Shown here one piece after another: positions 1-9,400 of a DNA stretch of 64,000 bases. The stretch is from Streptomyces sp. AC550_RSS872. Its GTDB lineage: Bacteria > Actinomycetota > Actinomycetes > Streptomycetales > Streptomycetaceae. The stretch is taken from positions 62,001 to 126,000 of the forward strand of contig NZ_JAGMUL010000021.1 in assembly GCF_019049285.1 (NCBI RefSeq), read 5' to 3'. Under the pieces are notes generated by a model that saw only the letters and a program-made list of their open reading frames with translations, was not told the origin of the DNA and did not search any database. The position numbers were made by a program, and so were the translations under genes. Numbering within the stretch: the first letter of the stretch is position 1; each line of letters opens with the position of its first letter.

Positions 1-278
1 TCACCCGTTTGAGCGCCCGAGCAAGCCGTGAAGTCGAAGGACGAGGGTGAGTTCGCGGCGGCCCAGAGGTACGGGTACGCCTTCGTGCTGCGCTTGCAGT
101 CGCCGCTGGCGCTGATGTAGCTGCCCGCGCCGAGGCCTGAGGAGTAGGAGTCGCCGAGGGCCACGTAGCCGCCGATCGCGGCGGTGTCGGCGGCCTGCGC
201 GGAGGCTGCCCCGGTGAAGGCGGTGCCGACGGCGAGGAGGAGTGAGGCGACGTATGCGGAAAGTCGGGAACGTCTCAT
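1..278 (-). CDS. SGNH/GDSL-family secreted lipase/esterase, N-terminal part
   Basis: The gene runs off the left edge; 92 codons are visible. The protein begins MRRSRLSAYVASLLLAVG, a signal peptide with an Ala-rich end (ASAQAA), and then reads YVALGDSYSSG, the GDS(Y)S block I whose Ser is the nucleophile of SGNH hydrolases. Cys residues follow (GDCKRS, TACSGA), as in Streptomyces extracellular lipases. The ATG at 278 has GGAGG five bases upstream. It is divergent from the S8 protease gene. The fold and secretion are clear; the substrate (lipid ester or other acyl ester) is not. Confidence 0.9.
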   Translation of the reverse strand, partial: MRRSRLSAYVASLLLAVGTAFTGAASAQAADTAAIGGYVALGDSYSSGLGAGSYISASGDCKRSTKAYPYLWAAANSPSSFDFTACSGAQTG

Positions 279-597
279 GGAACCTCCCTATAGCAGGATC
301 TCTGCCATAACCGTCGTACCAACTACGCGTGTTGACGGGAAGTGTCCATGCCAAGACTTTTCCCCTCATCACGGCGCCCGCCCCGCGGATTCGCCCGGAT
401 TTGATTTCGTGCTCATGACAGGATTGTTGACAGGTCGTCAACTCCCTTGTCCATCACCGCGAGAGCACAGATCCTTTACTTCGGCCCAGGAACGGGAACG
501 CGACGTTCCAGGCCGTGCGTGCGACCCCACGCACGCACCCCCCCCACATGTGCGCATCACCCCCCATGCGCACCGCCTTGAGGAGGACTCCCTCGTA
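279..597. promoter_or_regulatory. Divergent intergenic region between lipase and protease genes
   Basis: There is no gene in this 319-base stretch. It holds a TTGACA -35-like hexamer at 427-432 facing the protease, inside a small palindrome GTTGAC-N5-GTCAAC (426-442) that could be an operator. A C-rich leader follows, with a GAGGAGG ribosome site just before the ATG at 598. No convincing -10 box was identified, so the promoter call is tentative. Confidence 0.4.
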
Positions 598-1806
598 ATG
601 GCACAACTGCGTAGCAACAAGTTCCGGTTCGCCGCGATAACCAGCCTGGCAACCGCCGCCCTCGTCGGCGGACTCACCTCCCTGCCCGCCCAGGCCGCCC
701 CGGCCGAGGGCAAGGTCCTGGCCGGCGGCTCTCCCACGGCGATCAAGGACAGCTACATCGTCACGCTCAAGCGGACCGCGGGCCTGAAGGCCGCCTCCAG
801 CGCGGGCAAAGACCTGATCAAGGAGTACGGCGGGGCGGTGAACAAGACGTTCGGCGCCGCGCTGAACGGCTACTCCGCCACCCTCTCCGCGACCGAGGCC
901 AAGAGACTCGCCGCCGACCCGTCGGTGGCGTCCGTCGAGCAGAACCAGAGGGTCCGCCTGGCCGACACCACCCAGTCCAGCGCCCCCTGGGGCCTGGACC
1001 GCATCGACCAGGCCGCGCTTCCGCTTTCGGGCACCTACACCTACCCGGACAGCGCGGGCAGCGGTGTGACGGCGTATGTCATCGACACCGGTGTGCGCAT
1101 CACCCACCAGCAGATCAGCGGCCGTGCCTCCTACGGCTACGACGCCGTCGACGGCGACACCACCGCCTCCGACGGCAACGGCCACGGCACCCATGTGGCC
1201 ACCACCATCGCCGGCACCACGTACGGCGTGGCCAAGAAGGCGAAGATCGTCGCGGTCCGGGTGCTCGACAACGCCGGCTCGGGCACCACGGCGGGCGTGA
1301 TCGCGGGCATCGACTGGGTGACCGCGAACCACTCCGGCCCCTCGGTCGCCAACATGTCGCTCGGCGGCGGCGCCTCCAGCACACTGGACACGGCCGTGCG
1401 CAACTCCATCGCCAGCGGCGTGACCTACGCGATCGCGGCCGGCAACAGCAGCGCCAACGCCTCCTCGTCCTCCCCGGCCCGCGTCACGGAGGCCATCACC
1501 GTCGGCGCCACCACCAGCACCGACGCCCGGGCGAGCTACTCGAACTACGGCTCGGTCCTGGACGTCTTCGCCCCCGGCTCGTCGATCACGGCGGGCTGGT
1601 ACACCAGCGACACCGCGACCAACACCATCTCCGGTACGTCCATGGCGACCCCGCACGTCGCGGGCGCGGCCGCCGTGTACCTGGCGAGCCACACCTCGGC
1701 CACCCCGGCCGCGGTCGCCTCGGCCCTGACGAGCGGCGCCACCGCGAACGCGGTCACCAGCCCCGGCAGCGGTTCGCCCAACCGGCTCCTGAAGCTCGTG
1801 CCGTAA
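598..1806 (+). CDS. Secreted S8 (subtilisin/proteinase K-like) serine protease
   Basis: The 402-aa preproenzyme starts at the ATG with GAGGAGG upstream; the open frame extends further 5' but without a ribosome site. Residues 1 to about 35 are a signal peptide (LPAQAAPA). Residues about 50-120 form an I9-type inhibitor prodomain ([15 protein letters not shown]). The catalytic triad is visible: D163 in AYVIDTG, H196 in GNGHGTHVA and S348 in [12 protein letters not shown]. The oxyanion-hole Asn lies in AIAAGNSS. Length and layout fit the aqualysin/proteinase K branch common in Streptomyces. It should self-process after export and act as a general extracellular endopeptidase. A strong terminator follows. 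Confidence 0.95.
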   Translation: MAQLRSNKFRFAAITSLATAALVGGLTSLPAQAAPAEGKVLAGGSPTAIKDSYIVTLKRTAGLKAASSAGKDLIKEYGGAVNKTFGAALNGYSATLSATEAKRLAADPSVASVEQNQRVRLADTTQSSAPWGLDRIDQAALPLSGTYTYPDSAGSGVTAYVIDTGVRITHQQISGRASYGYDAVDGDTTASDGNGHGTHVATTIAGTTYGVAKKAKIVAVRVLDNAGSGTTAGVIAGIDWVTANHSGPSVANMSLGGGASSTLDTAVRNSIASGVTYAIAAGNSSANASSSSPARVTEAITVGATTSTDARASYSNYGSVLDVFAPGSSITAGWYTSDTATNTISGTSMATPHVAGAAAVYLASHTSATPAAVASALTSGATANAVTSPGSGSPNRLLKLVP

Positions 1807-1832
1807 CCCCGCATCGCACGATGTGAACCCAC

Positions 1833-1867
1833 CGTTCCCCGGAGACGCCCGCCGTCTCCGGGGAACG
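1833..1867 (+). terminator. Strong hairpin after protease gene
   Basis: A perfect 15-bp stem (CGTTCCCCGGAGACG, loop CCCGC, then the exact complement) begins 27 bases after the protease stop. There is no U-run, as usual for Streptomyces terminators. Confidence 0.8.
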
Positions 1868-1955
1868 CCCTGTTCCGGGGGACGTCTTGACGGCCCCCAC
1901 GGAGCTGAGCCACATTGAAGCCCGGCATCCGGCGCGTCGGGGGGCAAAGTCGCCA

Positions 1956-2381
1956 ATGCAGACCATAGGTGTCAAGACAGCTGCGTCCGAGGACGCCGAG
2001 CGTGCGCGGTCAGGGCCGGGGAGGGACCTGAGGCCGCTGCTCGCGGGCGCCGCGACGGCTGTGGGGGGACTCGGCGCGGTGCTCGCGCTGGTCGATTCGG
2101 GCTCGCCGCTGCGCGGGCCGTTCACGCTGTTCTTCCTGCTCGCGATGCCGGCCGGGGCGATCGCCGCGGCGCTGCGCGGGCTGGATCCCTTCGGCCGGAC
2201 CGTGGCCGCCGTGGCGGGCGCGGTCGTCGTCGACATGCTGGTGGCCCAGGGCATGCTGGCCGTGCACCGGTGGTCGGTGCTCGGCGGGATCGCGGCCGTT
2301 ACCGCGATCAGTGCCCTCATTCTCCTGCTGGTTCTGGTGCGGCGGCTGCGCGGCCGTACGTCGAGAAGGCGGACTGACTGA
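1956..2381 (+). CDS. Small integral membrane protein, first gene of polysaccharide cluster
   Basis: The 141-aa product starts at ATG 1956; a TTG at 1887 with a GGGGGA site is a possible 23-residue longer start. A basic N-terminus precedes three or four hydrophobic segments (LLAGAATAVGGLGAVLALV, FTLFFLLAMPAGAIAAAL, VAAVAGAVVVDMLVAQGML, IAAVTAISALILLLVLV) and a basic tail RRLRGRTSRRR. No known domain is recognised. The next gene starts one base after its stop, so it is probably co-transcribed with the polysaccharide genes. Confidence 0.7.
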   Translation: MQTIGVKTAASEDAERARSGPGRDLRPLLAGAATAVGGLGAVLALVDSGSPLRGPFTLFFLLAMPAGAIAAALRGLDPFGRTVAAVAGAVVVDMLVAQGMLAVHRWSVLGGIAAVTAISALILLLVLVRRLRGRTSRRRTD

Positions 2382-2382
2382 C

Positions 2383-3480
2383 GTGGACATCAGCGTGTAC
2401 CGCCCCGGCGAGCTCAGCTCCGCCGACCGAGCGGCCTGGACCTCTCTACAGTCCAAGGCCCATCTCCAGGGTTCGCCCGAGCTGGGCAACCCGTTCCTCG
2501 CGCCCGAGTTCGCGCTCGCGATCGGCCGCTGCCGGCGCGGGGTGCGGATCGCGGTCGTCCGGGAGGGCGGCGAGCCGGCCGCGTTCTTCCCGTTCCAGCG
2601 CACGGCGGCCGGCGTCGGCCGGGCCATCGGTCTCGGCGTCTCGGACGCCCAGGGGGTCGTGCACCGGCCCGGGTTCACCTGGGACGCGCGTGAGCTGCTG
2701 AAGGCGTGCGGGCTCGCCGTTTGGGAGTTCGACCACCTGGTGGAGGGCCAGACGGCGTTCGAGGCGGAGGCCTCCGGCAGGTTCCCGTCCCCGGTCATGG
2801 ACGTCGACCAGGGGTACGAGGCGTATCTGAGCCAACTGCGGGAGCGCTCACCGAAGTTCACGCGGACGACGCTGGCCAAGGAGCGCAAGCTGGGCCGGGA
2901 CCACGAGGGCGTGCGGTACGTGCACGACGAGCGTGATCCGGCGGCCCTGCGCACGCTGATGGCGTGGAAGTCCGCGCAGTACCGCAGGACCGGCCGCAGC
3001 GACCGCTTCGCCCAGGAGTGGATCACGCGGCTGGTGGAGCAGTTGTTCCACACCCGTTCCGAGCCGTTCGCGGGGATCCTGTCGGTGCTGTACGCGGACG
3101 GCAAGCCGGTCGCCACGCACTTCGGGCTGCGGGGCGAGCGGGTGCTGGCGTGCTGGTTCCCGGCCTACGATCCGGCCTTCTCGAAGTACTCGCCGGGTCT
3201 GGTGCTGCATCTGCGGATGGCCGAGGCGGCCGCCGCCGACGGCATCGCCTACCTGGATCTCGGCCGGGGCCAGAAGGAGTACAAGGACTCCCTGAAGACA
3301 CGCGAGCTGACGGTGTCGGAGGGGTGGGTGACCCGGCGTCACCCGGTCGCGTTCGGACACCGGGCACGGCGTGCCCCGGTCCGGGCGCTGCGCAACACCG
3401 TGCAGGCACGGCCGGAGCTGTTCGAACCGGCGGACCGGCTCCTGAAGCGCATGGGGAAGATCCGTTCGGGACACGGGTAA
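2383..3480 (+). CDS. GNAT/FemAB-type acyltransferase (BioF2-like, CelD-related)
   Basis: The 365-aa protein uses the GTG at 2383, one base after the previous stop. The C-terminal half has the BioF2-like acetyltransferase signature: GKPVATHFGLRGERVLACWFPAYDP is readable around residues 235-260, followed by YSPGLVLHLRMAEAAAADG and LDLGRGQKEYKDSL. These match Acetyltransf_6 proteins next to bacterial exopolysaccharide genes. A cytoplasmic role is likely, putting an acyl or aminoacyl group on a sugar or lipid-linked intermediate. The exact donor and acceptor are unknown. Confidence 0.8.
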   Translation: MDISVYRPGELSSADRAAWTSLQSKAHLQGSPELGNPFLAPEFALAIGRCRRGVRIAVVREGGEPAAFFPFQRTAAGVGRAIGLGVSDAQGVVHRPGFTWDARELLKACGLAVWEFDHLVEGQTAFEAEASGRFPSPVMDVDQGYEAYLSQLRERSPKFTRTTLAKERKLGRDHEGVRYVHDERDPAALRTLMAWKSAQYRRTGRSDRFAQEWITRLVEQLFHTRSEPFAGILSVLYADGKPVATHFGLRGERVLACWFPAYDPAFSKYSPGLVLHLRMAEAAAADGIAYLDLGRGQKEYKDSLKTRELTVSEGWVTRRHPVAFGHRARRAPVRALRNTVQARPELFEPADRLLKRMGKIRSGHG

Positions 3481-3853
3481 CTACCGGTCAAACCAACAAA
3501 AATGTGAGGGCTCGTTCCAGCTCTTGCCATACAGGCTCAATCATCAATACCGTCGTACATCTCACCCGCATCGGACTGTCGGCAGCGGCTCCAGGGGAGG
3601 GCTCAGGGACCGCGACAGTCCCGGCGCGGGGCGCGGTAGGGGGGTGCTCGGTGAAGGTGCTCGCACTTGTCGTCGAGTCGTGCCGCGCGACCGGCTGCGC
3701 ATTTTCCAGCGGCCGGCCACACATGCCAGCTCACCGCACGCGCACGCAGAGCCACTCTTTCGTGCCGTGAGATGAGAGAACCCCCCTTTCGAACCGGACA
3801 TACAGCCGGGCCGCCCAGGGGCGGGCGGTCCACCGGACGAGAGGGACTGACTC
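3481..3853. promoter_or_regulatory. 373-base gap before first glycosyltransferase, probable promoter region
   Basis: No ORF here has coding character. The 5' half is less GC-rich (AACAAAAATGTGAGG, ATCATCAATACCG), which is often where Streptomyces promoters lie. The 3' end holds an imperfect GC hairpin (GGGCCGCCC facing GGGCGGTCC, about 3808-3830) and a GAGAGG ribosome site before the ATG at 3854. A separate transcript for the four glycan genes may start here; no defined -35/-10 pair was found. Confidence 0.4.
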
Positions 3854-4675
3854 ATGAGTTCTGTGCTGCGCCCGGCGGTCGCGGACCAAGATCCGTCACC
3901 GGCCGGCAAGTATCGGCCCGTCTCCACACACCTGGCCATCGCGCCGCCGGTGAGCGTGGTGATCCCGGCCATGAACGAGGCGGAGAACCTTCCGTACGTC
4001 TTCAAGACACTGCCGGACTGGATACACGAAGTGGTCCTGGTGGACGGCAACTCCACCGACGACACGGTCGAGGTCGCCCGTGGGCTGTGGCCGGACGTCA
4101 AGGTCGTGCGGCAGCGCGGCAGGGGCAAGGGGGATGCCCTGACCACGGGGTTCGCGGCGGCCACCGGTGACATCATCGTGATGGTCGACGCGGACGGCTC
4201 GGCCGACGGCAACGAGATCCTGTCGTATGTCTCCGCCCTGGTCTCGGGCGCGGACTTCGCCAAGGGGTCCCGGTTCGCCAACGGCGGCGGCACCGACGAC
4301 ATGACCTTCATCCGCAAGCTGGGCAACTGGGCGCTGTGCACGGCCGTCAACCGCAAGTTCGGCGCCCGCTACACCGATCTCTGCTACGGATACAACGCGT
4401 TCTGGCGGCACTGCCTGGACAAGATCGAACTCGACTGCACCGGCTTCGAGGTGGAGACCCTGATGAACATCCGGGTCGTCAAGGCGGGGCTGAAGGTGCA
4501 GGAGATCCCGAGCCACGAGTACCTGCGCATCCACGGCACGAGCAATCTGCGGGCCGTGCGGGACGGGTTGCGGGTGCTCAAGGTGATCCTGCGGGAGCGC
4601 TCCAACCGGCGTGCGCTGCGCAGCCGCAGGAACCCCTCCCCGATGCTCGACTCGGTCCGGGGAGAGGCGTCTTGA
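3854..4675 (+). CDS. GT2 glycosyltransferase (DPM/DPG-synthase-like)
   Basis: The 273-aa protein has the GT-A fold of family 2. VSVVIPAMNEAENLPYV starts the nucleotide-binding half, VVLVDGNSTDDT gives the first acidic motif, and MVDADGSAD gives the metal-binding DxD. There is no C-terminal membrane segment, so it is soluble or peripheral, as in polyprenyl-phosphate sugar synthases; CYGYNAFWRHCLD is typical of that group. It likely transfers a sugar from an NDP-sugar to a lipid carrier or growing glycan. Its stop overlaps the TTG start of the next gene, implying coupled translation. Confidence 0.88.
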   Translation: MSSVLRPAVADQDPSPAGKYRPVSTHLAIAPPVSVVIPAMNEAENLPYVFKTLPDWIHEVVLVDGNSTDDTVEVARGLWPDVKVVRQRGRGKGDALTTGFAAATGDIIVMVDADGSADGNEILSYVSALVSGADFAKGSRFANGGGTDDMTFIRKLGNWALCTAVNRKFGARYTDLCYGYNAFWRHCLDKIELDCTGFEVETLMNIRVVKAGLKVQEIPSHEYLRIHGTSNLRAVRDGLRVLKVILRERSNRRALRSRRNPSPMLDSVRGEAS

Positions 4676-5670
4676 GCGGTCCCGACATCTCCGTCGTGAT
4701 CTGCGTGTACACCGAGGACCGCTGGGAGGACATCCTCGCGGCGGTCTCCTCGGTGCGGGCGCAGTCGTATCCGGCCCTGGAGACGCTGCTGGTCGTCGAC
4801 CACAACGCGGCGCTCCTGGACCGGCTGACCAAGGAGTACAAGGAGTCCGGGGACGGCGCGAGGGAGGTCCGGGTGCTCGCCAACGCGGGCCCGCGCGGCC
4901 TGTCCGCCGGCCGCAACACCGGTATCGCCGCCTCCTACGGCGAGGTCATCGCGTTCCTCGACGACGACGCGGTGGCCGAGCGCGACTGGCTGCGGCACTT
5001 CGCGGCGGGGTACGCCGACCCGTGCGTGATGGCCGTCGGCGGGCGCACGGAGCCGATCTGGGCATCGGGAAAGCGGCCGGACTGGTTCCCGGAGGAGTTC
5101 GACTGGGTCGTGGGCTGCACCTACCGGGGCCTGCCGCGCGGCCGGGTCAAGGTCCGCAACGTCCTCGGTGGCAACGCCTCCTTCCGGCGTACGGCGTTCG
5201 ACTTCGCGGGCGGTTTCGCGACCGGCATCGGGCGCGACGGCGACCGGCTGCCGCTGGGCTGCGAGGAGACGGAGCTGTGCATCCGGCTGACGCGGGCCCG
5301 GCCGGACGCCGTGCTGCTGATCGACGACCGGGCGGTGATCCACCACCGGGTGCCCGAGGCGCGTGAGCACTTCGGATACTTCCGTACGCGGACGTACGCC
5401 GAGGGCCTGTCCAAGGCGCTCGTGGCCCGAAGTGTCGGCGCCGACAAGGGACTTGAGTCCGAGCGGCGTTACACCACCCGGGTCCTGCCGGCCGGGGTGG
5501 CGCGCGGGTTGCGGGATGCCGTACTGGCCCGGCGGGGCGGTGCGGGACGCGCGGGCGCCATCGTCGCGGGGGTGCTGACGGCGGCCGGTGGGTACGTCGT
5601 GGGGAGTGTCCGGGCGCGACGGGGCGACGTCACGTACTCGGTCGCGGGCATGGAGGGAGGCAGCAGATGA
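4672..5670 (+). CDS. GT2 glycosyltransferase, second in operon
   Basis: The 332-aa protein starts at a TTG that overlaps the previous stop (TTGA). The start is fixed by the conserved beginning SGPDISVVICVYTEDRW. It has the family 2 motifs VVDHN, NTGIAASYGEVIAFLDDDA (acidic triad) and CEETELCIRLTRA, the ED motif of inverting GT2 enzymes. The last 50 residues contain one hydrophobic stretch (AGAIVAGVLTAAGGYVVG). It should add a second sugar to the same polymer. It overlaps the deacetylase by four bases. Confidence 0.88.
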   Translation: MSGPDISVVICVYTEDRWEDILAAVSSVRAQSYPALETLLVVDHNAALLDRLTKEYKESGDGAREVRVLANAGPRGLSAGRNTGIAASYGEVIAFLDDDAVAERDWLRHFAAGYADPCVMAVGGRTEPIWASGKRPDWFPEEFDWVVGCTYRGLPRGRVKVRNVLGGNASFRRTAFDFAGGFATGIGRDGDRLPLGCEETELCIRLTRARPDAVLLIDDRAVIHHRVPEAREHFGYFRTRTYAEGLSKALVARSVGADKGLESERRYTTRVLPAGVARGLRDAVLARRGGAGRAGAIVAGVLTAAGGYVVGSVRARRGDVTYSVAGMEGGSR

Positions 5671-6467
5671 CCGGCGGACGCGTACCGATTCTCATGTACC
5701 ACGCCGTCTCCACCTCGCCGAACGACGCCACCGCCGAGCTGTCGGTGGCGCCGGAGGCGTTCGCGGAGCAGATGGCGCTGATCGGCGACCTGGGCCTCAC
5801 ACCCGTGAAGACCGCCGATCTCGCGGCGCGCTGGCGCTCGGGCAAGCCGCTGCCGGAGCGGCCGGTGCTGATCACCTTCGACGACGGCTACGAGGGCGTG
5901 CACCGGCACGCCCTGCCCGTGCTCGCCAAGCACGGCTTCCCGGCCACGCTGTTCGTCTCAACGGGCTGGCTGAAGGGCCCGCACGACAACGGCGGCGGCC
6001 TGGACTCCATGCTCGACTGGGACCAGGTGCGCGAGCTCGCCGAGGCGGATGTCGAGATCGGGGGGCACAGCCACACGCATCCCCAGCTCGACCAGCTCCC
6101 GGACGACGGGCTGCGCTCCGAGCTGATCCTGTGCAAGGAGATCATCAGCGACGAACTCGGCACCGTCCCGGCCTCGTTCGCCTACCCGTACGGCTACTCC
6201 AGCCGCCGGGTGCGCGAGGCGGTGCACGAGACCGGGTACGCCCAGGCGCTCGCCGTCAACAACGGCCTCGCGCGGCGGCGACAGGGGCCGTACGCCCTCA
6301 CCCGCCTCACCGTGCGCCGCACCACCGGTGTCGAGGAGTTCGGGCGGATGGTCGAGGGCCGTGCCATCGCCCGCACCTTCGCCAGGGACCGCGCACTCAC
6401 CAAGGGGTATGCCGTGGTCCGCAGAGCACGACAGGTCCGCCGGAAGGCCATCCGTTCCCGTGTCTGA
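5667..6467 (+). CDS. Polysaccharide deacetylase (NodB/CE4 domain)
   Basis: The 266-aa protein is translationally coupled to the GT2 gene (ATGA). It has CE4 motif 1 (LITFDDGYEG), motif 2 (GGHSHTHPQLDQL, two metal-binding His) and motif 3 around FAYPYGYSSRRV. The LMYHAV start is typical of PgaB-like deacetylases. It has no signal peptide, so it either acts on a cytoplasmic or lipid-linked sugar or is exported by another route. It probably removes N- or O-acetyl groups from the glycan built by this cluster. Confidence 0.9.
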   Translation: MTGGRVPILMYHAVSTSPNDATAELSVAPEAFAEQMALIGDLGLTPVKTADLAARWRSGKPLPERPVLITFDDGYEGVHRHALPVLAKHGFPATLFVSTGWLKGPHDNGGGLDSMLDWDQVRELAEADVEIGGHSHTHPQLDQLPDDGLRSELILCKEIISDELGTVPASFAYPYGYSSRRVREAVHETGYAQALAVNNGLARRRQGPYALTRLTVRRTTGVEEFGRMVEGRAIARTFARDRALTKGYAVVRRARQVRRKAIRSRV

Positions 6468-9400
6468 CACGACGACCACGACCGAGCCCGCATCGACCGA
6501 CGCGACGGCGCCCGAGCAGTCGGGGCGCCGCCTTCGCCTGCCCGGCATGGGCGGGGCCTCCGGGGGCAGTCAGCTGTTCCGCAACGCCTACGCCCTGATG
6601 ATCAACACAGGCATCTCCGCCGTGCTGGGGCTCGGCTTCTGGCTGGCCGCCGCCCGCTACTACTCCGAGGCCGCGGTCGGTCAGGGATCTGCCGCTATCG
6701 CCGCGATGAAGTTCCTCGCGGGGCTGACGGCCGTGACGCTGACGGGCGCGCTGGCCCGGTTCATCCCGGTCGCGGGCCGAGGCAGCGGCCGTCTGATCTT
6801 CCGGACGTACGCGGGCAGTTGCGTCGTGGTGGCACTTGCGGCCGGCGTCTTCCTGCTGACGCTGGACCTGTGGGGGCCGTCGTACCGGTTTCTGAACGGG
6901 GCGGCGGGCGGGCTCTTCTTCGTCGTGGCAGTCGTCGCCTGGAACCTGCTCACGCTCCAGGACGGCGTGCTGACCGGGCTGCGCAGTGCGGTGTGGGTGC
7001 CGGTCGGCAACACCGTGTTCTCCGCGGTGAAGCTGGGCCTGCTGGTGGCCTTCGCGGTGGCGATCCCGACCGCCGGGGTCTTCGTGTCGTGGGTCGCGGC
7101 CATCGCGGTGTCGGTGCTGCCGCTGGGCTGGCTGGTGTTCCGGCGGCTGGTGCCGCGCCATGTGCGGGCGACCGAGGAGCACACGCGCCCACCGTCCCTG
7201 CGGGAGATCGGCAGGTTCCTTGCGGGCGACTACACCGGCTCGCTGTTCTCCCTCGCCGTGGTCTATCTCATCCCGGTGATCGTGGCCGCGCAGGTCTCCG
7301 CCGAGGACAACGCGTACTTCTACATCACGGCCACGATCGGCGGCACGGTCAATCTGCTGGCCATCAACATGGGCGCCTCCCTCACGGTCGAGGGATCCCA
7401 CGACCCGAGGCGGCTGGCCGCCAACACCCGGGCCGCGCTCAGGCGCATGGCGCGGATCATGGTGCCGGTCGCCGCGGTCCTGTTCTTCGGGGCGCCCTGG
7501 ATCCTGGGCGTCTTCGGCCAGGGCTACGCGGACGCGGCGACCCCGCTGCTGCGCTGGTTCGCGGTCGGCGCGCTGCTGCGGGTCGTCATGGAGACGTACT
7601 TCGCGGTCCTGCGCGCGCAGAGCCGCACCGCCGGACTGGCCTGGCTCCAGGGCCTGCTGTGCGCGTCGGTGCTCGGGCTGACGCTGGTGCTGCTCCCCCG
7701 TATGGGCCTGACCGGCGCCGGCGTCGCCGAGATCGTCTCCCTCTGCGTCATCGTCGCCATCGCCGCGCCCAAGCTGTACCGGACCGTGCGGGCGTCCTCG
7801 GCCGAGGTGCCCGAGGACGCGGCACCCGACGGTGATCTCGCCGACCTGGGGGCGCGCGAGGTGCCCGAGGGGGCGCGCAGGCGGGGGCCCGGGTGGGCGC
7901 TCGACACCGACACCCTCGCGCTCGGCATCCACGTCGACTTCGACCACCTGGAACGCCGGCCCGACGTCCGCCCGGGGCCCGGTACGCCGCCCACGGGCAC
8001 GCCGCCGGTACGCCCGGACCACCGGCCCGCCTGGGCACGCAAGCCGGAAGTCGGGCTGCCGGTCGAGGAGCGCCGGCCGGGCTCGGAGGCGTCGCTGGGG
8101 CCCGTCGAGGTGGACGCGCCGTTCGAGGCGGACTTCGCCATGCCGGGCGCGAGCGACGAGGCCGTACCGGAGGAGCGCGACGAGGCTGCCGTACGGGAGG
8201 AGGCCGTCGCGGGGCAGGAGTCCGCCGTACGGGAAGAGCCGCCCATGCACGAAGAGGCCGTACGACAGCCCGACGCCCCCTCACCCACCTGGCGGGAGCG
8301 GCTGCTGCCCACCCGCCTCGGGGTCGTCCTCGGCTGTCTGCTGATCGCCGCGCTGCTGCTGTACTGGGTGCCCGCGCTGCGGCTCGGCGAGGCCGACCTG
8401 GACGGGATGGGCGGGCTCGGGATGGTCTCCGTGCTGCCGCTGCCCACGCTGGTCGGGGCCGCGCTGCTGGCGGTGGTGTTCGCCTCGCTGCTGTGGCTGG
8501 GCCGCGAACACCGGGCGCTGCTGCTGGGCACCCTGCTCGCGACGGTCGTGTCGCTGCACGCCCTGCCCGCGCTGATCGAGGTCGAGCCGCGGTTCGCCAC
8601 GGCCTGGCAGCACCTCGGCTTCCTCGACTACATCGACCGCACCGGGTCGGCCGTGCCCGACCTGGACGCGCGCTGGAGCTGGCCGGGGTTCTTCGCGGTG
8701 GCCGCGTTCGTCGCGCAGGCGTGCGGGGTCGGCGACCTCACCGAGGTCATCCGCTGGTGGCCGCCGGCCATGCAACTGCTGTACCTGGTGCCGATGTTCC
8801 TGCTGGTGCGCTCGATGCGGGCGAGCTGGCGGGCCAAGTGGACCGGCATCTGGGTGTTCGTGCTCAGCGGCTGGGTGGGCCAGGACTACTTCTCGCCGCA
8901 GGGCTTCACGTATCTGCTGTATCTCGTCTTCGCGGCGATCCTGCTGGTCTGGTTCCGGGCGCCGCATGTGATCTGGACGAAGCGGCGGCCCGGCGAGGTC
9001 GAGGTCGAGCCGGCGAACCGGCGGCAGCAGGCCGTGCTGCTGGCGGTCGTCATCGGGCTGTTCGCGGCGAGTGTCCCGGCGCACCAGCTGACGCCGTTCG
9101 TGATACTGGGCGTGCTGACGGGGCTCGTCCTGATCGGCAGGTCCGAACTGCGCGGCCTGCCGATCCTGTTCGGCGTCATGGTGACCGTCTGGATCGGCTT
9201 CATGGCCGAGCCGTACTGGTCCGGCCACTTCGACGAACTCTTCGGCGGGGTCGGCGGCGTCGGCGGCAACGTGTCGTCCTCCGTCTCCGGCCGGATCGAG
9301 GGCGGCAGCTCCACCCACAAACTCGTCCTCTACACGCGCGTGCTGCTGGCCGGCTCAGTGATGGCCTTCGCCTGCTGGGGCTGGTGGCGCCGCCGCTTCC

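Noticed and set aside
454..1956. Long open frame antisense to the S8 protease
   Set aside because: It is a mirror of the protease's GC-biased codons, rich in Arg/Gly/Ala without domains or a ribosome site. Many similar antisense frames in the window were dropped for the same reason.
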